Shown here: positions 51,587 through 63,947 of the stretch, piece after piece
Position numbering within the stretch: position 1 is the stretch's first letter
Layout of the letters: each line of letters opens with the position of its first letter
Origin: Purshia tridentata
Lineage: Eukaryota; Streptophyta; Magnoliopsida; Rosales; Rosaceae
Assembly (NCBI GenBank): GCA_003254885.1
Contig: QANT01005660.1
Span: forward strand, 31,310 to 95,309
Direction: 5' to 3'
DNA length: 64,000 bases
Program-made: the position numbers and the translations under genes
Notes under the pieces: model-generated
What the model saw: the letters and a program-made list of their open reading frames with translations, nothing else
Database searches by the model: none
Told to the model about the DNA's origin: nothing

Positions 51587-52905
51587 CTAATTGTCATAGA
51601 AGCGAGAACGACGTCTACGCGAACTGCAAATACAAGAGCAATATGTATAAATCTTAGTTAAAGACAAGAAATCAATGAATTCTATGATCTCACTCTCACA
51701 AACTAAAACAAGAGCAATAAAGCTCAGAAGCATGCGCATGTGCAAGTACTAAGCTCCCAAACCTAACTTGAAAGAAGGTTTTTCCAGTAAGATGGTGCAT
51801 TAGGTCTCTTGCAGCCAATGTAATTGTCCAAAATGACCCTATCAACTACCCATGCAAGACCCATGATTGCTTGGGGATATAGGGAAATACATGATAATCT
51901 ATAGAGTAAAGTCATCAGGTTCAATGTTGCAAACATCAGAGAACAACCAATATTTTAAAGCATCCATATCCCCATAAACAAATGAAAAACAAGCATTACA
52001 GACCTGCGATGACTGGATCCACCCCTGGAGGAGCCACTTGTACTCATAAAATCATCGTCGGTCTCATCTGCCCTATACTCTGCAAATTCAACAGATGTCA
52101 CAGAACCTTCATCAGAATTTGAAGTATCATAACTTGCTCGACGACTTCCTCTTCTTGTGTCACCAACTCTTGACCTTCTTCTGTTTCTAGAATTCCTCAA
52201 GTTATCAAATACCTGATACAAAATACAAGAGGTCCACCAGTTACGTTCGTCCCCATGGAAGTCCTCAAACTCATCTCCAGTCTCATCGTCACCATATTCA
52301 ATCACATAGTCTCCTAAAACCACCCCACGAGGGACTTCTGAATGAATAGTGCTCAAAACATCTATGATCTCAGAGGACTGTTGGAAATTCTCCCAATCAA
52401 GCTGCCGAGCAGGATCAATTTTTGATGGACGAGAATGAGGATGCTCCAGTTGAGCATGTTTCTGTAATTCCAAGTATGTACCCATAAATGTACATTGATG
52501 CTCGTCGCAACAACGCTTCTTCTCATCCAGATGTACACGAGCTTTGTCAACAACAACCCACCCAGTAACTTCCCCCCTACACAAGGGACAAGTTGGCCTG
52601 CAGTTGTCTTCTGATGCCATTGGTTCAGTATTTTCTGTAGGAATCACCTCAGATTTTGAAGGAGATGACATACCGTATGCACTTTTGAAACGGTCCAAAC
52701 AATTTGAGTGCAAGTGGTTTGTGTCACAGACAAAAGCACGGCATCCTTTCTCATATGATGAACACTGAAGGAGCACACCATTGTGAGGGAAATCCAAACA
52801 TATGGGACAAAAGACATCTTCCCAATTTGTATTCAACTCGATATCATCCATATTGAATAAACTGGGATGAAGCCCCCTTTCAACATTAGAAGCTTCAAAG
52901 GCCAT
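51587..52905 (-). CDS. DUF1644 zinc-binding (RING/C2H2-like) protein (312 aa)
   Basis: Two minus-strand exons, 52905-52004 and 51623-51587 (939 nt). The second adds only an arginine-rich tail (SSRRRRSRFYDN). The conserved start of the family is NWEDVFCPICLDFPHNGVLL, followed by CSSYEKGCRAFVCDTNHLHS with further Cys/His, then CPLCRGEVTGW, CCDEHQCTFMGTYLELQKHA and LEHPHSRPSKIDPARQLDWE. The C-terminal third is acidic then Arg/Ser-rich. The paired Cys/His clusters suggest zinc binding and a possible ubiquitin-ligase or nucleic-acid role. In rice, SIDP-type DUF1644 proteins have been linked to stress responses, but no biochemical function is established. A 5'-UTR intron probably runs from about 53925 (donor GTGAGCCC) to just upstream of the ATG. 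Confidence 0.88.
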
Positions 52906-53986
52906 GAGCAGCTATTACTTAGAATTGGCACACGCACATGTCATGCACCTCACACTTGGATCAGAAACACCACTTAAAAAAATGTAAATTCTGTCGCATA
53001 AACTAACCGATCTTCCAGTTTAAGAGCCACTAATCCAATATGATAGCATCTACACAAGCTGTACATATTAAATGATCACGGTAAGTACTGTATGGATGAA
53101 TAGTGTAAGGCAAGCTAAGAATATGAAGAACTGTAAAGTTGTTGACCATACTCTATGCTCTTTGAAAGAAAACTTAATAACCTAGAATTAAAAACAAAAC
53201 TTTTGAACTTCAGTAATCTTCTAATACAATATGGATTGTAGTAAGCCAAATAACACTAACAAATGTCTGGATTTAGCTGAGCTGACTGACCAAACAACAT
53301 ACGGCATATATTACGTTGTATGTTTATCTCCAACTCTTCCGGTGGAGTGTTAGTTAGAACAACCAAAAAGAAAAGTCAACAGGCTAAAATAGACATCACA
53401 GCAAAATCATTTCCAATAAGTAATTTCTTCAGCCAAATTTAGAACTAAAATTGACTTTAATCAAATTCAATAACCCAACGCTTTATACATTAGAAATAAC
53501 AAACCCAATAAAAACTCTAACCATTCAAAAATAACCATTAAAAGGAGCTCAAATGGATATTAACAATAAATTAATCAATCCAAATTATGAAAATTAAATA
53601 AATTGATTAAAGACCCTGCATAAACAAGAAAATTAACCGCTATTCTGCGCAAACAAGCATTCGGAATCAAAAGTAACAACAAAATTCATCAAACCAAAGA
53701 CATGGGTACTCAGTGAAATGGAAAAATGATCAAGAAAAGCAACTAAGGCAGCAAAATCATTGATGAAAAGTTAAAAATGAAGCATTCACGCTAATGGGTA
53801 TTCAGTAAAGTCAACAAAGACCAATAAAAATCAACTACGATTCATAACTCAATTCTCTCTTAGAAGTCAAATGGAAAAACAAAACACAGAAATTGAGACA
53901 CAGAAAAAATCGAACCTGGGCTCACCATAATATATGAGAATCTTGGATTGAAAAATGGGAAAAGGAAACCCAGGTGGAGATAAGAC

Positions 53987-54024
<38 letters not shown>

Positions 54025-54030
54025 CAAAGG
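52906..54030 (-). other. 5' UTR and probable leader intron of the DUF1644 gene
   Basis: On the minus strand a good donor (TATG|GTGAGCCC, exon base 53926) lies about 70 bases downstream of a CT-rich leader. The acceptor is less clear, perhaps CTAAG near 52918. The 1-kb interior is AT-rich without ORFs, consistent with an intron. Confidence 0.5.
53991..54021. repeat. (GA)n microsatellite near the DUF1644 transcription start
   Basis: About 15 GA units, CT on the coding strand, in the presumed first untranslated exon or core promoter. Confidence 0.9.
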
Positions 54031-56189
54031 GAATTTTATTTTTTCCTTTTTGTTTGTTTAATTCATGAGAGTAAAGAAGAGAGCGTTCATGGTCTCTGTT
54101 TGTTCATGTGTGTGTATTGGGGAGGTCAGTTTTTTCTGAGGAGGAGTAGGTAGGGTCTCTCTCTCTTTCTTTTTTTGTTTTATAAAAGGTAGTATTATAT
54201 TATTTAGACATCACAATTTAACCAAATGACTAATTTAGCCTTCCCCTGACAGAAGACAAAGACCAATATAGCCTTCTGCTTTGACCAAGTTCATGTGAGA
54301 GTGACAGCAGCAGCAGCATGCATTCAGACTTTTTAAGGGAGTGGACCATCGACCACTTCTTATGCAGAAATTCTTTGTATGGGCATGTACCCTGACCGCC
54401 GGGATTTATTTTTGCCTTCAATTAGTTAAATTTGATAAGGGGAATTTGGATTTGACACGTGTCTACACGTGTCACACTCATCACATATACACAATGAAAA
54501 AATTTCTCTTATTAAAAATCAGATATATGATATTATTATATCATGAATTCAAATTTTTAATTAGATTGTTAACAACTTAACACTATTACGATTCCACTAT
54601 TATTTGATTCTATAATTTTTATTTAAAAAAAGAAAGAAAGAAAAGAGGGGATGCTTCGAGTAGCTGTGGGCCTGTGAGGGTGGAGTTGCACTCAGTAACC
54701 TGGTTGCCCACTTGCATGTCTCAAAAGTCAACGCTCATTCTTCTTGCAATTTCGAGCTCTCAAAACCCAAAGTCAACCACTGTGTTTTTTTAGGGGCAAC
54801 GATATGTCATTTTCGTGTTATAGCACAAAAAGATTGAAAAAAAGAAGAATATTGAAGCATTAATTCAAGGTTTGCTTGTTATTATGATAATTAAGAAGCA
54901 TGGCATGGAGTTGGGATTTTGCAAGTTTTATTAGTGTTTAAATATGTAGTTTTGTACGTACAAGTCCTAATCGGTTCTCATTTCTCGTGATCTTACGCAC
55001 ATTTTTTATTAAAAAAAAATGATACTGCTTTTGCAACTTTTAAAATTACAAGTGGCTGATTCTAATACCTAATATTTTAATTAGAATATTAATTAGAATA
55101 AGAAAGAAACAAGCAACCAAATCTTTAGTTTTTTAAATTTTTTTCTCTCAATTATTTTGCATAAAATGAATTTCACATGGTCCCATAATACTATAAATTT
55201 CATATCATGTGAAACACTTGAGAAATAACAAAAAAAAAACACATTTATCTCTTGCAAACATTTTTTAGCTGGGTAAGTTACACATCCTAAGTGGGTATCA
55301 CTCATCACTCACCAATGGGCAAAAAAATAACAAAAAAAAAAAAAACACATTTTTCTCTTGCAAACATTTTTTAGCTGGGTAAGTTACACATCCCAAGTGG
55401 GTATCACTCATCACTCACCAATGGGCAAAGGTCTTCACAAAATTGATTGATTGTATTTCTCAGTTTTGAACAAGTTGGGTTTTTTTTTTCTTCAGTGATA
55501 GGAACAAGTTGAACTTTAGCATTAACTTGGTGCGACTTAATTTATTCATTTTTTGCAGACAACTTTTACTTTTAGCCTTTTACCATGGAAAGCACAAGTC
55601 CAGAACCTACCTAACATGGACTTTACTTTTTCTTTGACATTGAATTCAGTTGAGAGTTGAAACCTCCAAATTCCAAAGCCAACAATTTTTTGCGTTCAAA
55701 CCTAAAAGAGCTTTGAATCTCATCAGTTCACCAACAACACAGACCTAAACTTAATCCAACAAACAAAACTTCGCAAGCAATAGCACAAGGCAGAGCTGAT
55801 ATAACCATCTAAAGTTTTTTGTTTGTTAGCAGTTAAAAAATTTTGCACTTTTTTTACTCAGAATATATTTGGTAGCACAATGCCATCATTGAGAAAAATT
55901 TTCAAATATGAATTATGATTTCAGATGATTATTTAGACCACATAGCCACGATGAATCAAAGAACCAAATAAATTATACAAATTGCCTCTGGTATTTTACA
56001 ACGTATGAACCCACTTGGTGTGGAGTACATCTGCATATGAAGCAAGACAGCTTAATGCACATACAACAATCAAACCCCAAAATAGACCACCACTTGCAAA
56101 AATTGGCCCAAAACTTTGGAACCCCATCGCGGGTCAGTATATGAGGGTATGACCAAACTTCTCCCAGCACAACCGTAACCATGCATGAG
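54031..56189. other. Intergenic region between HBS1 and the DUF1644 gene
   Basis: About 2.2 kb, AT-rich, with the HBS1 3' flank at the right end. It contains a tandem duplication at 55228-55435 and no recognisable gene. Confidence 0.55.
55228..55435. repeat. Tandem duplication with 106-bp period, two copies
   Basis: The sequence from acatttatctcttgcaaaca (55241) to caccaatgggcaaa recurs at 55347 almost unchanged (tcctaag versus tcccaag). A poly-A stretch lies at each junction. Confidence 0.92.
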
Positions 56190-57908
56190 CTACTCCTGCC
56201 CCTCCTTAATCCGGGTTACAATACCAACGGCCACAGTGCTTCCTGATGCCCTTAGAAACACCCTCCCAAGAGCTCTGGAGTTAGAGAACTCTTCCACACA
56301 AACCGGCTCATTCAACATTACCTGAAATAAGTGCAGTGACAAGGATTGGAATAAATTACTATTGCTATCGAAGTACAGTACAATTAACCAGCGATTGAAA
56401 CAGAAGCAATGCTTTTTGCTTTCATTCACCTCTATGACAGCGCTCTGCTTTGCAGTGAGACAGCGAGGAGACTTTCTTGCCACTTTGCCGGTCTTTGGAT
56501 CAAGTAGTGACAATATTTTTACAACTCTTGCAGGCTCCCTTGCATGGTGTATGTGAAGTTCCACCTGCTCATTTCAGTCAAAGATTATGCTGTTTTCCAT
56601 AAAACAGCAACGGAGCAAACAGAATTTGTCGTGCAAACAAAATACACACCTGAGAGCCAATTAAAATCGGGGTTGTAATATCCAAAACAAGCACCTTCAA
56701 TTCCAAATGTTTCGCAACTGACACTGGAAAACCAGGGTGACAAAGAACACCCCCTGCCATTACATGACCTCCATCAATGCCTTGCAGACTAACAGCCACA
56801 TTGTCTCCAGCTCTTGCAATTGCACAAGCCTGAGAGTCACGTTCTAAAGAGCGTACAGTCCCTAATTCTCCAGAAGGCATCACCAGAACCTACAAAATTT
56901 CACTCATTATGGCTATAGTACAAAAACAATTACAAGACTGGTGAAGCAAAGGAACAGTTGACTTGTATATACTTGAATTAGTTAGACAAGAGGTCTATAT
57001 CAATTAGATGGATTACTTGGATCCGAATATGAATAAACCTGTCATCAAATCACATGGATCACATTTATCCAGGCAAAAGTAAAGAAACACATTGCCATTC
57101 AATAGCTCATACAACCAAAACCAAAGAGCAATAAACCGTGCTATATAAGTATAAATAGTTCCAACAAAATCCAATTGAGCATATATATGCATACTTTTGC
57201 TAGACTGTTAATACAGACCACACGTTCAAACTATTTTTCATCTAATCAATGCTTCAAATTGTCCATTTAACAGAACATTTTCCCATATATATATAACTGT
57301 GGATATCCTAGACTAGACAAAATCTATGATTTTAACTGATTAATGAACTATCTATTTGGAAAATCACCAATTTTTAGTTAGATTACTCACATAACTTTTA
57401 TTACTACCCCAACATACCTTAAATCCACTCCGAAGAGCTCCTGTTTCCAATTTACCACAAGCAGACACCTGCCCTTGTGAAGTAGACTTAATGACATCAC
57501 ATATAGGCATGAGCAGTGGCTTTGAAAAATCTCTTGAGGGAGGTTGAAGTGAATCAATTGCATCCAACAGGTAAGGTCCACAGTACCTGCATTTGAATTA
57601 CCTCAATCTATGTTCTTTTGCAATGTCAAATGCACATAAGGAGAAATTTTCAGAAAAGTTGCATTAAGAATGCTACAATTTCTACTTCTTAAGGTGAGCT
57701 ATTATCAAACCATGAAGTAATGAACATAGAATTGCATTATATGGGCCCTAAGAAACATGTAACTTACATAAAATACGTTACTATCCCATTACTTTCATTA
57801 TAATGGCTTCCAATATTCTGCTGTGAACCAGTACAAACTTCTTTTATTATAGAGAAGATAATGCCACACTTTCCTGTCATTACTGTAAATGTTCTCTTCT
57901 CCTTGGAC

Positions 57909-57951
<43 letters not shown>

Positions 57952-60900
57952 TCACCAAGACAAAAAACGGGCATCAGAAGGAGCTGCAACCAAATTCTGA
58001 TTTTCCATGGCACTCAATGGAATCCAAGACACCAAAGAATCTTTGAAACCACAGGAACGGAGAAACGTTCTAAGTGTCTGTTTGATCAAATCAAATCTAT
58101 CCTTGGAGTACTCAACAACATCCATCTTGTTAACAGCAACTATAATTTGATCAACACCAAAACTTCTGATAAGTTGTGCATGCTCCCTTGTCTGTCCCTT
58201 GCTACCATCCATACCAGCTTCAAATGAACCAATTGAAGCATCTATGAGTAGTATCGCAGCGTCAGCTTGTGTTGCCCCAGATATCATGTTTGGAACAAAA
58301 TCTTTATGCCCAGGGGAGTCGAGCACAACAACATGATATTTTTTGGAATCAAAATATGCAACAGCCACTGTCATAGTTATTCCTCTTTCCCTTTCCTCTG
58401 CACTCTCATCCAATGCCCAAGCATATGCAAAGGACCCCTTGCCCTGAATAGATTATGAACACAAGTTGAATCCAAAAAATTCAAGCTTTAAAAGCACTCA
58501 CATACAAAACTTCAATGAGGGTACCTGTAACTTGGCCTCTTTCTCATATTTGTGCATTTCTTTTCGAGATATCCGTCCCAAAAGGTGAAGCAGTCTACCT
58601 GAGAGTGTTGATTTTCCAGAATCAACATGACCAACCTGCAATAACAAGGGATATAATAATTGGCTTCATTTCCTATCCAATAATAATAGCAGTAGTAGTA
58701 ATTGGCATCACTAATATGATTGAGTAAATATAAATTAACATGATGAGCTAATAGCTTCATTCCAAGGATTATAAGACATAATTAAGTGGCCTTACTATTG
58801 CAAGATTCAGTTGAGCCAATGTATCTACAGCTTGGTCAGGAAGCATCCATTTTTCAGGTTTATAGTCCGCTTGTGAATGAGACCCTCTAGCACTAACATT
58901 AATAGAATGTCCAGATCTAGCATCCAAAGCCATGTTTTTCAAGTTATTGGTAAGACTCTGTGGCTTGCCCCTAATCACTGAAGAATCAAGGCTCTCATCC
59001 ACACTGTCATGTCTGCTTGTTGGCTGCGATGCAGAGCTGTCTAACCTTTTACCATTTGATTGAATAGTAACTGTGCCACTACTTGCATGGTGATGGCTAA
59101 CTTCCCAATTTCCCAAATGATTTCCCTCACCTAATCTATCTTTTTGGCCTCTTAGTTCCACTATAGATGAGCTATCTGACCCTTCAGCACTTGATTGTAC
59201 CAGACCACTCTTCTTAGCAACCTTCAATGAAGCTCTTGAAGATTTTAAGTCATTAACACTGGCTGCAAGTATTACATAGTAGATAATTAGATCAAAAATT
59301 AAATCTCTTATAATACTACACAAAACATTTTTGAAAGAATGACTAGTATAGTTCATAGTTTTCTGAAAAAATTAGACAATTAGAAGAATCTCTTGGTGCA
59401 ATAGGCAAGCATTATTTGCAATCATTTAGGGTAGCAGGTTTCTTCCCAAGCCAGAACCACCCAACAAAATGGCAGTTTCTCAATTGCAGCCCTGAAACAA
59501 ACCCATTGTTGAAGACCCAGACAAATTAAAACCATGCCAATTTAGTTTTTTCCAGTTTTGGCAAGAACTTTTAGACTTTTTAAATCACAAATCTAGATTA
59601 CTTCCATTATATTATATTAGAGAATGAAAAGTTAAAATTTCAAAATAGCATTCTCTAACTCTTTCCATAGCTTTCTATAAAGATAAGTGAACATTTTCTT
59701 TGGACTGGAAGTTATGACAAACCAAATTCACATCCACAATGGAGCTCTAATAACAATAAGAAAAGGATACCTTTTGAACCCGTTTTGGAGGACCACAATC
59801 CTTTGGAAACCAAATCATCTGGGGATGGAACATCAAACTTGAAAGGAGCTGTACCATCATCACAAGTGAAGTTAGAACTCCAAAAATATGTCACAATCTA
59901 TATTTAATGACATTTTTTTAGAAGCAAAAGATTTCTTGGATTACAAAGTATCTCTCAAGTGTGAAAGTGGTGGTCTTCCAATTCTACACAACCACATCAA
60001 CTTCTGGAAAGAGTGCAGACCTATGTTAATATGGTGATTATTATGAGTATTAAAAGCGTTAACGAATTCATGAATAGGCTGTTGGATGCCCCCAAGCTTG
60101 TGGAAGTTATTGCCCTCTTCTATCACAAAATCATCTTTCTGCTGATGAAATAATACAGCCTTATTGGGTATCTGGTGCGGCAACGATGCAAAAAGAGACT
60201 TGGCCATTATGGATGCTCCAGAATCTTTGCATCTGCCTTCAACTGCATGAAAGAGATCTACTCTAAAAAAGGGCAATTAACTTGATTCTTTCTTTTATAG
60301 GAGGCAATGAACTTGAAATCAAACCTGAGTAACAATGACACTAACCTAGAAACTGGTGCCTGAAACAGATGAGATCCACCCGAAGGGTGAACTCAAAAGA
60401 AAATGGATGTAAATATGAAATCCTTGCCCTTACCAAGAAAACAAACCAATTCTTCTTAAATAGCAAAAAGGACAGTAGGGCTAAGGAGGAGTGTCCTTGT
60501 CACACAGAACTCAAAAAAATAAAAAAAATAAAAAAAATAAAAAATCAAGTCATACAACAGCTCACTTCCCTGAATGGTAGATCATATAAATTAGATTGCT
60601 AGGAGCCTAGGATAGACTTATTACCTGTTTTATTATCACTGTTGGTTCCAGTTTTACTCAAAGGATTGCGAAGAACCCCACAAATGTCACATGCAGACAT
60701 ACTCTCTTCATTATCATATGCGCAAATTGAACAACGCCAAACCTCAGTCCTTACAGTTTCCTGCTTTGACTCAAGTGCTTTGCCTATAAGAGTAAATACA
60801 TATTGAGCAGTTGGTACAACAGTTAAGATAAATTAGATCAGCTACAGATTCATACATGAAGGCTTTTTATTAGCAAAAAGATGAATACTTTTCTTTTTTG

Positions 60901-61365
60901 AAAGAGACTTGACATTTTTCAGAGTGGAATGTAGTATGACATCATATGAGATTTTCAATAAAATGAATGGACCAACATCTTCTGGATTGCACAAGCATCT
61001 TCAACAAAATAGATCAGTCAAGTCAATATTTACATTGCATAAAAAAGGAAATAAGCAAAAGGGAAAAATTATTTCAAATCATGTAAAATACTATGCAGAG
61101 GGAAATTGGTCTGCTTACACACTCTTCTAGTCAATGCACTACAAAATTTGAATAGATTACCAAATAAAGCCGTTGTCTTCCATTGACAATTGCCTCAAAA
61201 ACAGTCCACTAAAAGCCAGAGAGAAACAAAGAAATAAATTCAAGTTAAAAAAAGTCACTGACCATTATTTTCTATGCCGGGATTGTAATCATAGTCATAA
61301 TCATAATCTTCATTGGCATCATAGCCATCATCATAATCAATTCCGTAGTTTCCTTTACGAGGCAT
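56190..61365 (-). CDS. HBS1: HBS1-like translational GTPase, locus also encoding a SKI7-like isoform (693 aa main form)
   Basis: Ten minus-strand exons give the main form: 61365-61263, 60783-60625, 59848-59771, 59262-58796, 58635-58525, 58443-57956, 57586-57418, 56889-56650, 56564-56430, 56321-56190 (2,082 nt). N terminus: acidic Tyr/Asp repeats, then a RanBP2-type zinc finger (Cys52, 55, 66, 69 after Trp50) and a [14 protein letters not shown] motif. GTPase domain: GHVDSGKST (271-279), RGIT switch, DSPGH (348-352) and NKMD (411-414), followed by two β-barrels, as in eRF3/eEF1A relatives. HBS1 works with Pelota/DOM34 to rescue stalled ribosomes in no-go and non-stop decay. An extra phase-compatible exon (60242 onward) is described separately. 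A 5'-UTR intron spans about 61370-61986. Confidence 0.92.
57911..57949. repeat. (GA)n microsatellite abutting the donor of an HBS1 intron
   Basis: About 19 GA units (CT on the coding strand) begin seven bases downstream of the GTGAG donor that follows exon 58443-57956. Confidence 0.92.
59941..60242 (-). CDS. SKI7: SKI7-like alternative exon of the HBS1 locus
   Basis: This open block starts after a good acceptor (CATGCAG) in the same phase as exon 4, so exon 2 can splice to either. It encodes [30 protein letters not shown] and [15 protein letters not shown] donor-like AG|GTCTGC ends a 222-nt (74-codon) cassette at 60021 that rejoins exon 4 in frame, giving about 767 aa. If that donor is not used, the frame runs to a TAA at 59941, giving a short protein of about 187 aa. 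In plants and animals HBS1 and SKI7 are known to be made by alternative splicing of one gene, SKI7 linking the exosome to the SKI complex. Which version is used here is inferred. Confidence 0.75.
60516..60545. repeat. A-rich short tandem repeat in HBS1 intron
   Basis: Three to four units of aaaaaata within the intron between the zinc-finger exon and the SKI7-like exon. Confidence 0.75.
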
Positions 61366-61369
61366 GGTC

Positions 61370-62060
61370 CTACAGAAAGAACTGGCTCAATTATAGGCAT
61401 TAAAAATTTCTTGCAGGAATGCGCAACTGAATGGACAGAGAGGCACATACCCAGCAGATGCATACACCGACCAAGAGGGGTTGGTTTAATTATTAAGACC
61501 TTAATCTAATACACAAAAATGCTTATTCAATGTTGGAAAGTATTGTACGAGCTTGGTTTTGAGCTATGGGATATACATATACTGCTCTGTCTTTCTCCCT
61601 CATGAATGAAACTGCACCCAAACATTCAGGCCATAAAAAGATCAGTAATTATTGTAAAATTTCAGTTGCTATTCTCCCATTCACACCATTATCATCACAT
61701 AAATGCTCTGTTTTCCAAAAAATGAAATAAATCAAAGAAATCAAAATTTTAAGCAACTGCGAGAAAAAAATAGCATGGGCATGTTTACGCCGGCTTTCTC
61801 AGCAGCCAGGCGAAGTTTGAACAACTTGTTAGCACATCCCAGTAATTAAATTCGCACACCTCTCCATCAAGTAATATCCAATGAAATAATTCGAGGACAA
61901 AAAAAAACAAAAAAACAAGCACACACTTGCCCGCATTGAAATTCGATGTAATACAATGCTTCTTCATCGAAGGAATTAGGGTTTACCTGGTGCAGAAGTA
62001 GTGACGAGCAAGGAAGAGGATGGTGTTTTTCTTCTTCTTCTGCTTCTTCGCTCTCTCTTC
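61370..62060 (-). other. 5' leader of HBS1 with 5'-UTR intron
   Basis: On the minus strand a CTTC-rich leader ends at a donor (ACCAG|GTAAACCC, exon base 61987). An acceptor CTGTAG lies four bases upstream of the ATG at 61365. The intron (61370-61986) contains no supported ORF. Confidence 0.65.
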
Positions 62061-62913
62061 CTCTCTCGCTTTATACTAGACTAGATACGATTCATTTTCA
62101 AGAGGAAATTGGAGGAAGAAGTTGCTTGAACCTTTTTATAATGTAAACTGAAAAAACTATATATAAATTAATAATAATAATAATAATATGAGTTAATTAC
62201 AAATAAATCAATAAAAAATTTCATAATTACATTTTAATTAATGTATTTTTTTATAACTTTCTTTTAATCGTTAATTATTAAAAGTGGTTTAAAGTTGAAC
62301 TTAATAATTAAAGTAAGATATAATTTAAAAATTATTGATGTTTATAAAAATATAAAAAATATACATTAACTATTATATAATATTAAAATATTTTATTAAT
62401 TTAAATATAATTTTTTATAATAAAATAAATATCGATAGGTGTACTAAAAATTTATGTTATTATAAATATAGATAAAAAAAGGTTAAATACACGCAAGTCC
62501 AAAAAAAATATATTACAAGCTTGTTTGTTTATAATGTGAATAGTGTTAAAGGTGAGTTTATCTCATAGTTAGTAATATATGGGATATTCTTGGCCAAAAA
62601 ATAAAAAGTAATATGGTATATATAGATGTATTATTCGAAATATTTGCTCACAAAATACGGTGGAAAATTGACTAATAATATGTGAAAAATACAAAATAAT
62701 ATATGAGAATGATATGTGTATAATTGAATAATAACTGTATTTTATATTTAGATTAAAAAATAAGTATATTTTTCCTCTTTTAAAAAAATACGAGAAACGG
62801 AACGTACGGCATATAATACACATATTTATCTATAATCCAAAAAGTAAGCAGGCATTAACTAATATCATATATTACTTATTTTCAATCAATCTTATATTTG
62901 AGTATATGACATT
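62061..62913. other. AT-rich upstream region of HBS1
   Basis: About 0.85 kb of very AT-rich DNA, with a short (ATA)n repeat near 62168-62190 and no coding sequence. It ends at the second Mutator-like element. Confidence 0.6.
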
Positions 62914-63947
62914 GGGAATTTCTATTTATACTCAACAATCTTCTTTTGTTACTCAATTTCTTAATTTACCCAACACTCACCTTTTTCAAATAAGTTTTTC
63001 TTATTTTATCTAACCCAAGTTACCACATTACCCTTATTCATAAATATTCAACCCATTATTTTAATTTTCTCTCATTACCCACAATTTTACACACATACTT
63101 AACAATAATAAATTTCTCTTTCAACCCAACCATTTACACTGCACTCATACCCAATAGGCCAACACCATACCTAATAGCTATCATATTCCCTTCACCACCA
63201 CCAAATAGAACACCCAATCTTAATCCTTAAACTTTTTATTTGTTGTTTTGGGCAAATTAAACATATTTTATGATGGGTTTGTTGTTTTTATATGAATTTT
63301 ATCCACTAGTTTGAGTTTTTGGTGGATTTTTGGTTGGATTCATTCATGCTATCAGAGGCTGTATTCAGTTATGGTCAGCCAAGTTCGTCACAAATATTCG
63401 ATTGGCATCAACCGGACATTTCTCATTTGTTTGGCTAGCTCCAACCGAACATTTCTTATTTGTTCGACAGGCTCCAACCGAACATTTCTCATTTGTTCGG
63501 CCAGCTACAATCGAAACTTGTAGTAGTGTTTGGTTCTGGTCTGCCGAACACGTCGCGAACCAGAAATTCTTAAAACGTCTAAAACATGAAAAAAATGCAG
63601 AAAAATTACAAAAAATGTACGCATACATCATTTGGAGGCTCATAGGGTACAATTTCACCATTCAATTGCCTAAAAACCTTTGTATTAATGTTAGGATTTA
63701 GTTTGATATTTGATAATGTGAGTGTGTGAGGGATATGAGTGAGAATGAGGATGAGTAAGTATGGTTAGGTTAGGGCCAGTAAAAAAGAGTTGGGTATTAG
63801 GTATTGGGTATAGAAAGAAAATTTGATTTTTTAAAAGTTATAATTTGTCCTTGTTGGTAATTTTACTAGAGGATAAAATAGTCCATTCAAGTTTAAAATA
63901 TATGTTAGGTATCAAAAGAAAATTGTTGAGTATGACTAAAATTTCCC
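62914..63947. mobile_element. Non-autonomous Mutator-like element, copy 2 (about 1,034 bp)
   Basis: It has the same layout as the left-hand element: GGGAATTTCTATTTATACTC at the start, an inverted partner ending …GACTAAAATTTCCC, and the same interior order including the minisatellite and the gaggctcatagggtac segment. It is in direct orientation relative to copy 1. The flanking bases (tatgacatt left, ttattgtta right) do not match, so the target duplication is lost or one boundary has changed. No transposase is encoded. Confidence 0.82.
63400..63519. repeat. 33-bp minisatellite in Mutator-like copy 2, about 4 units
   Basis: Units with the core ggccagctccaaccgaacat, homologous to the five-unit array in copy 1, showing unit loss or gain between element copies. 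Again open on both strands without other sign of coding. Confidence 0.75.
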
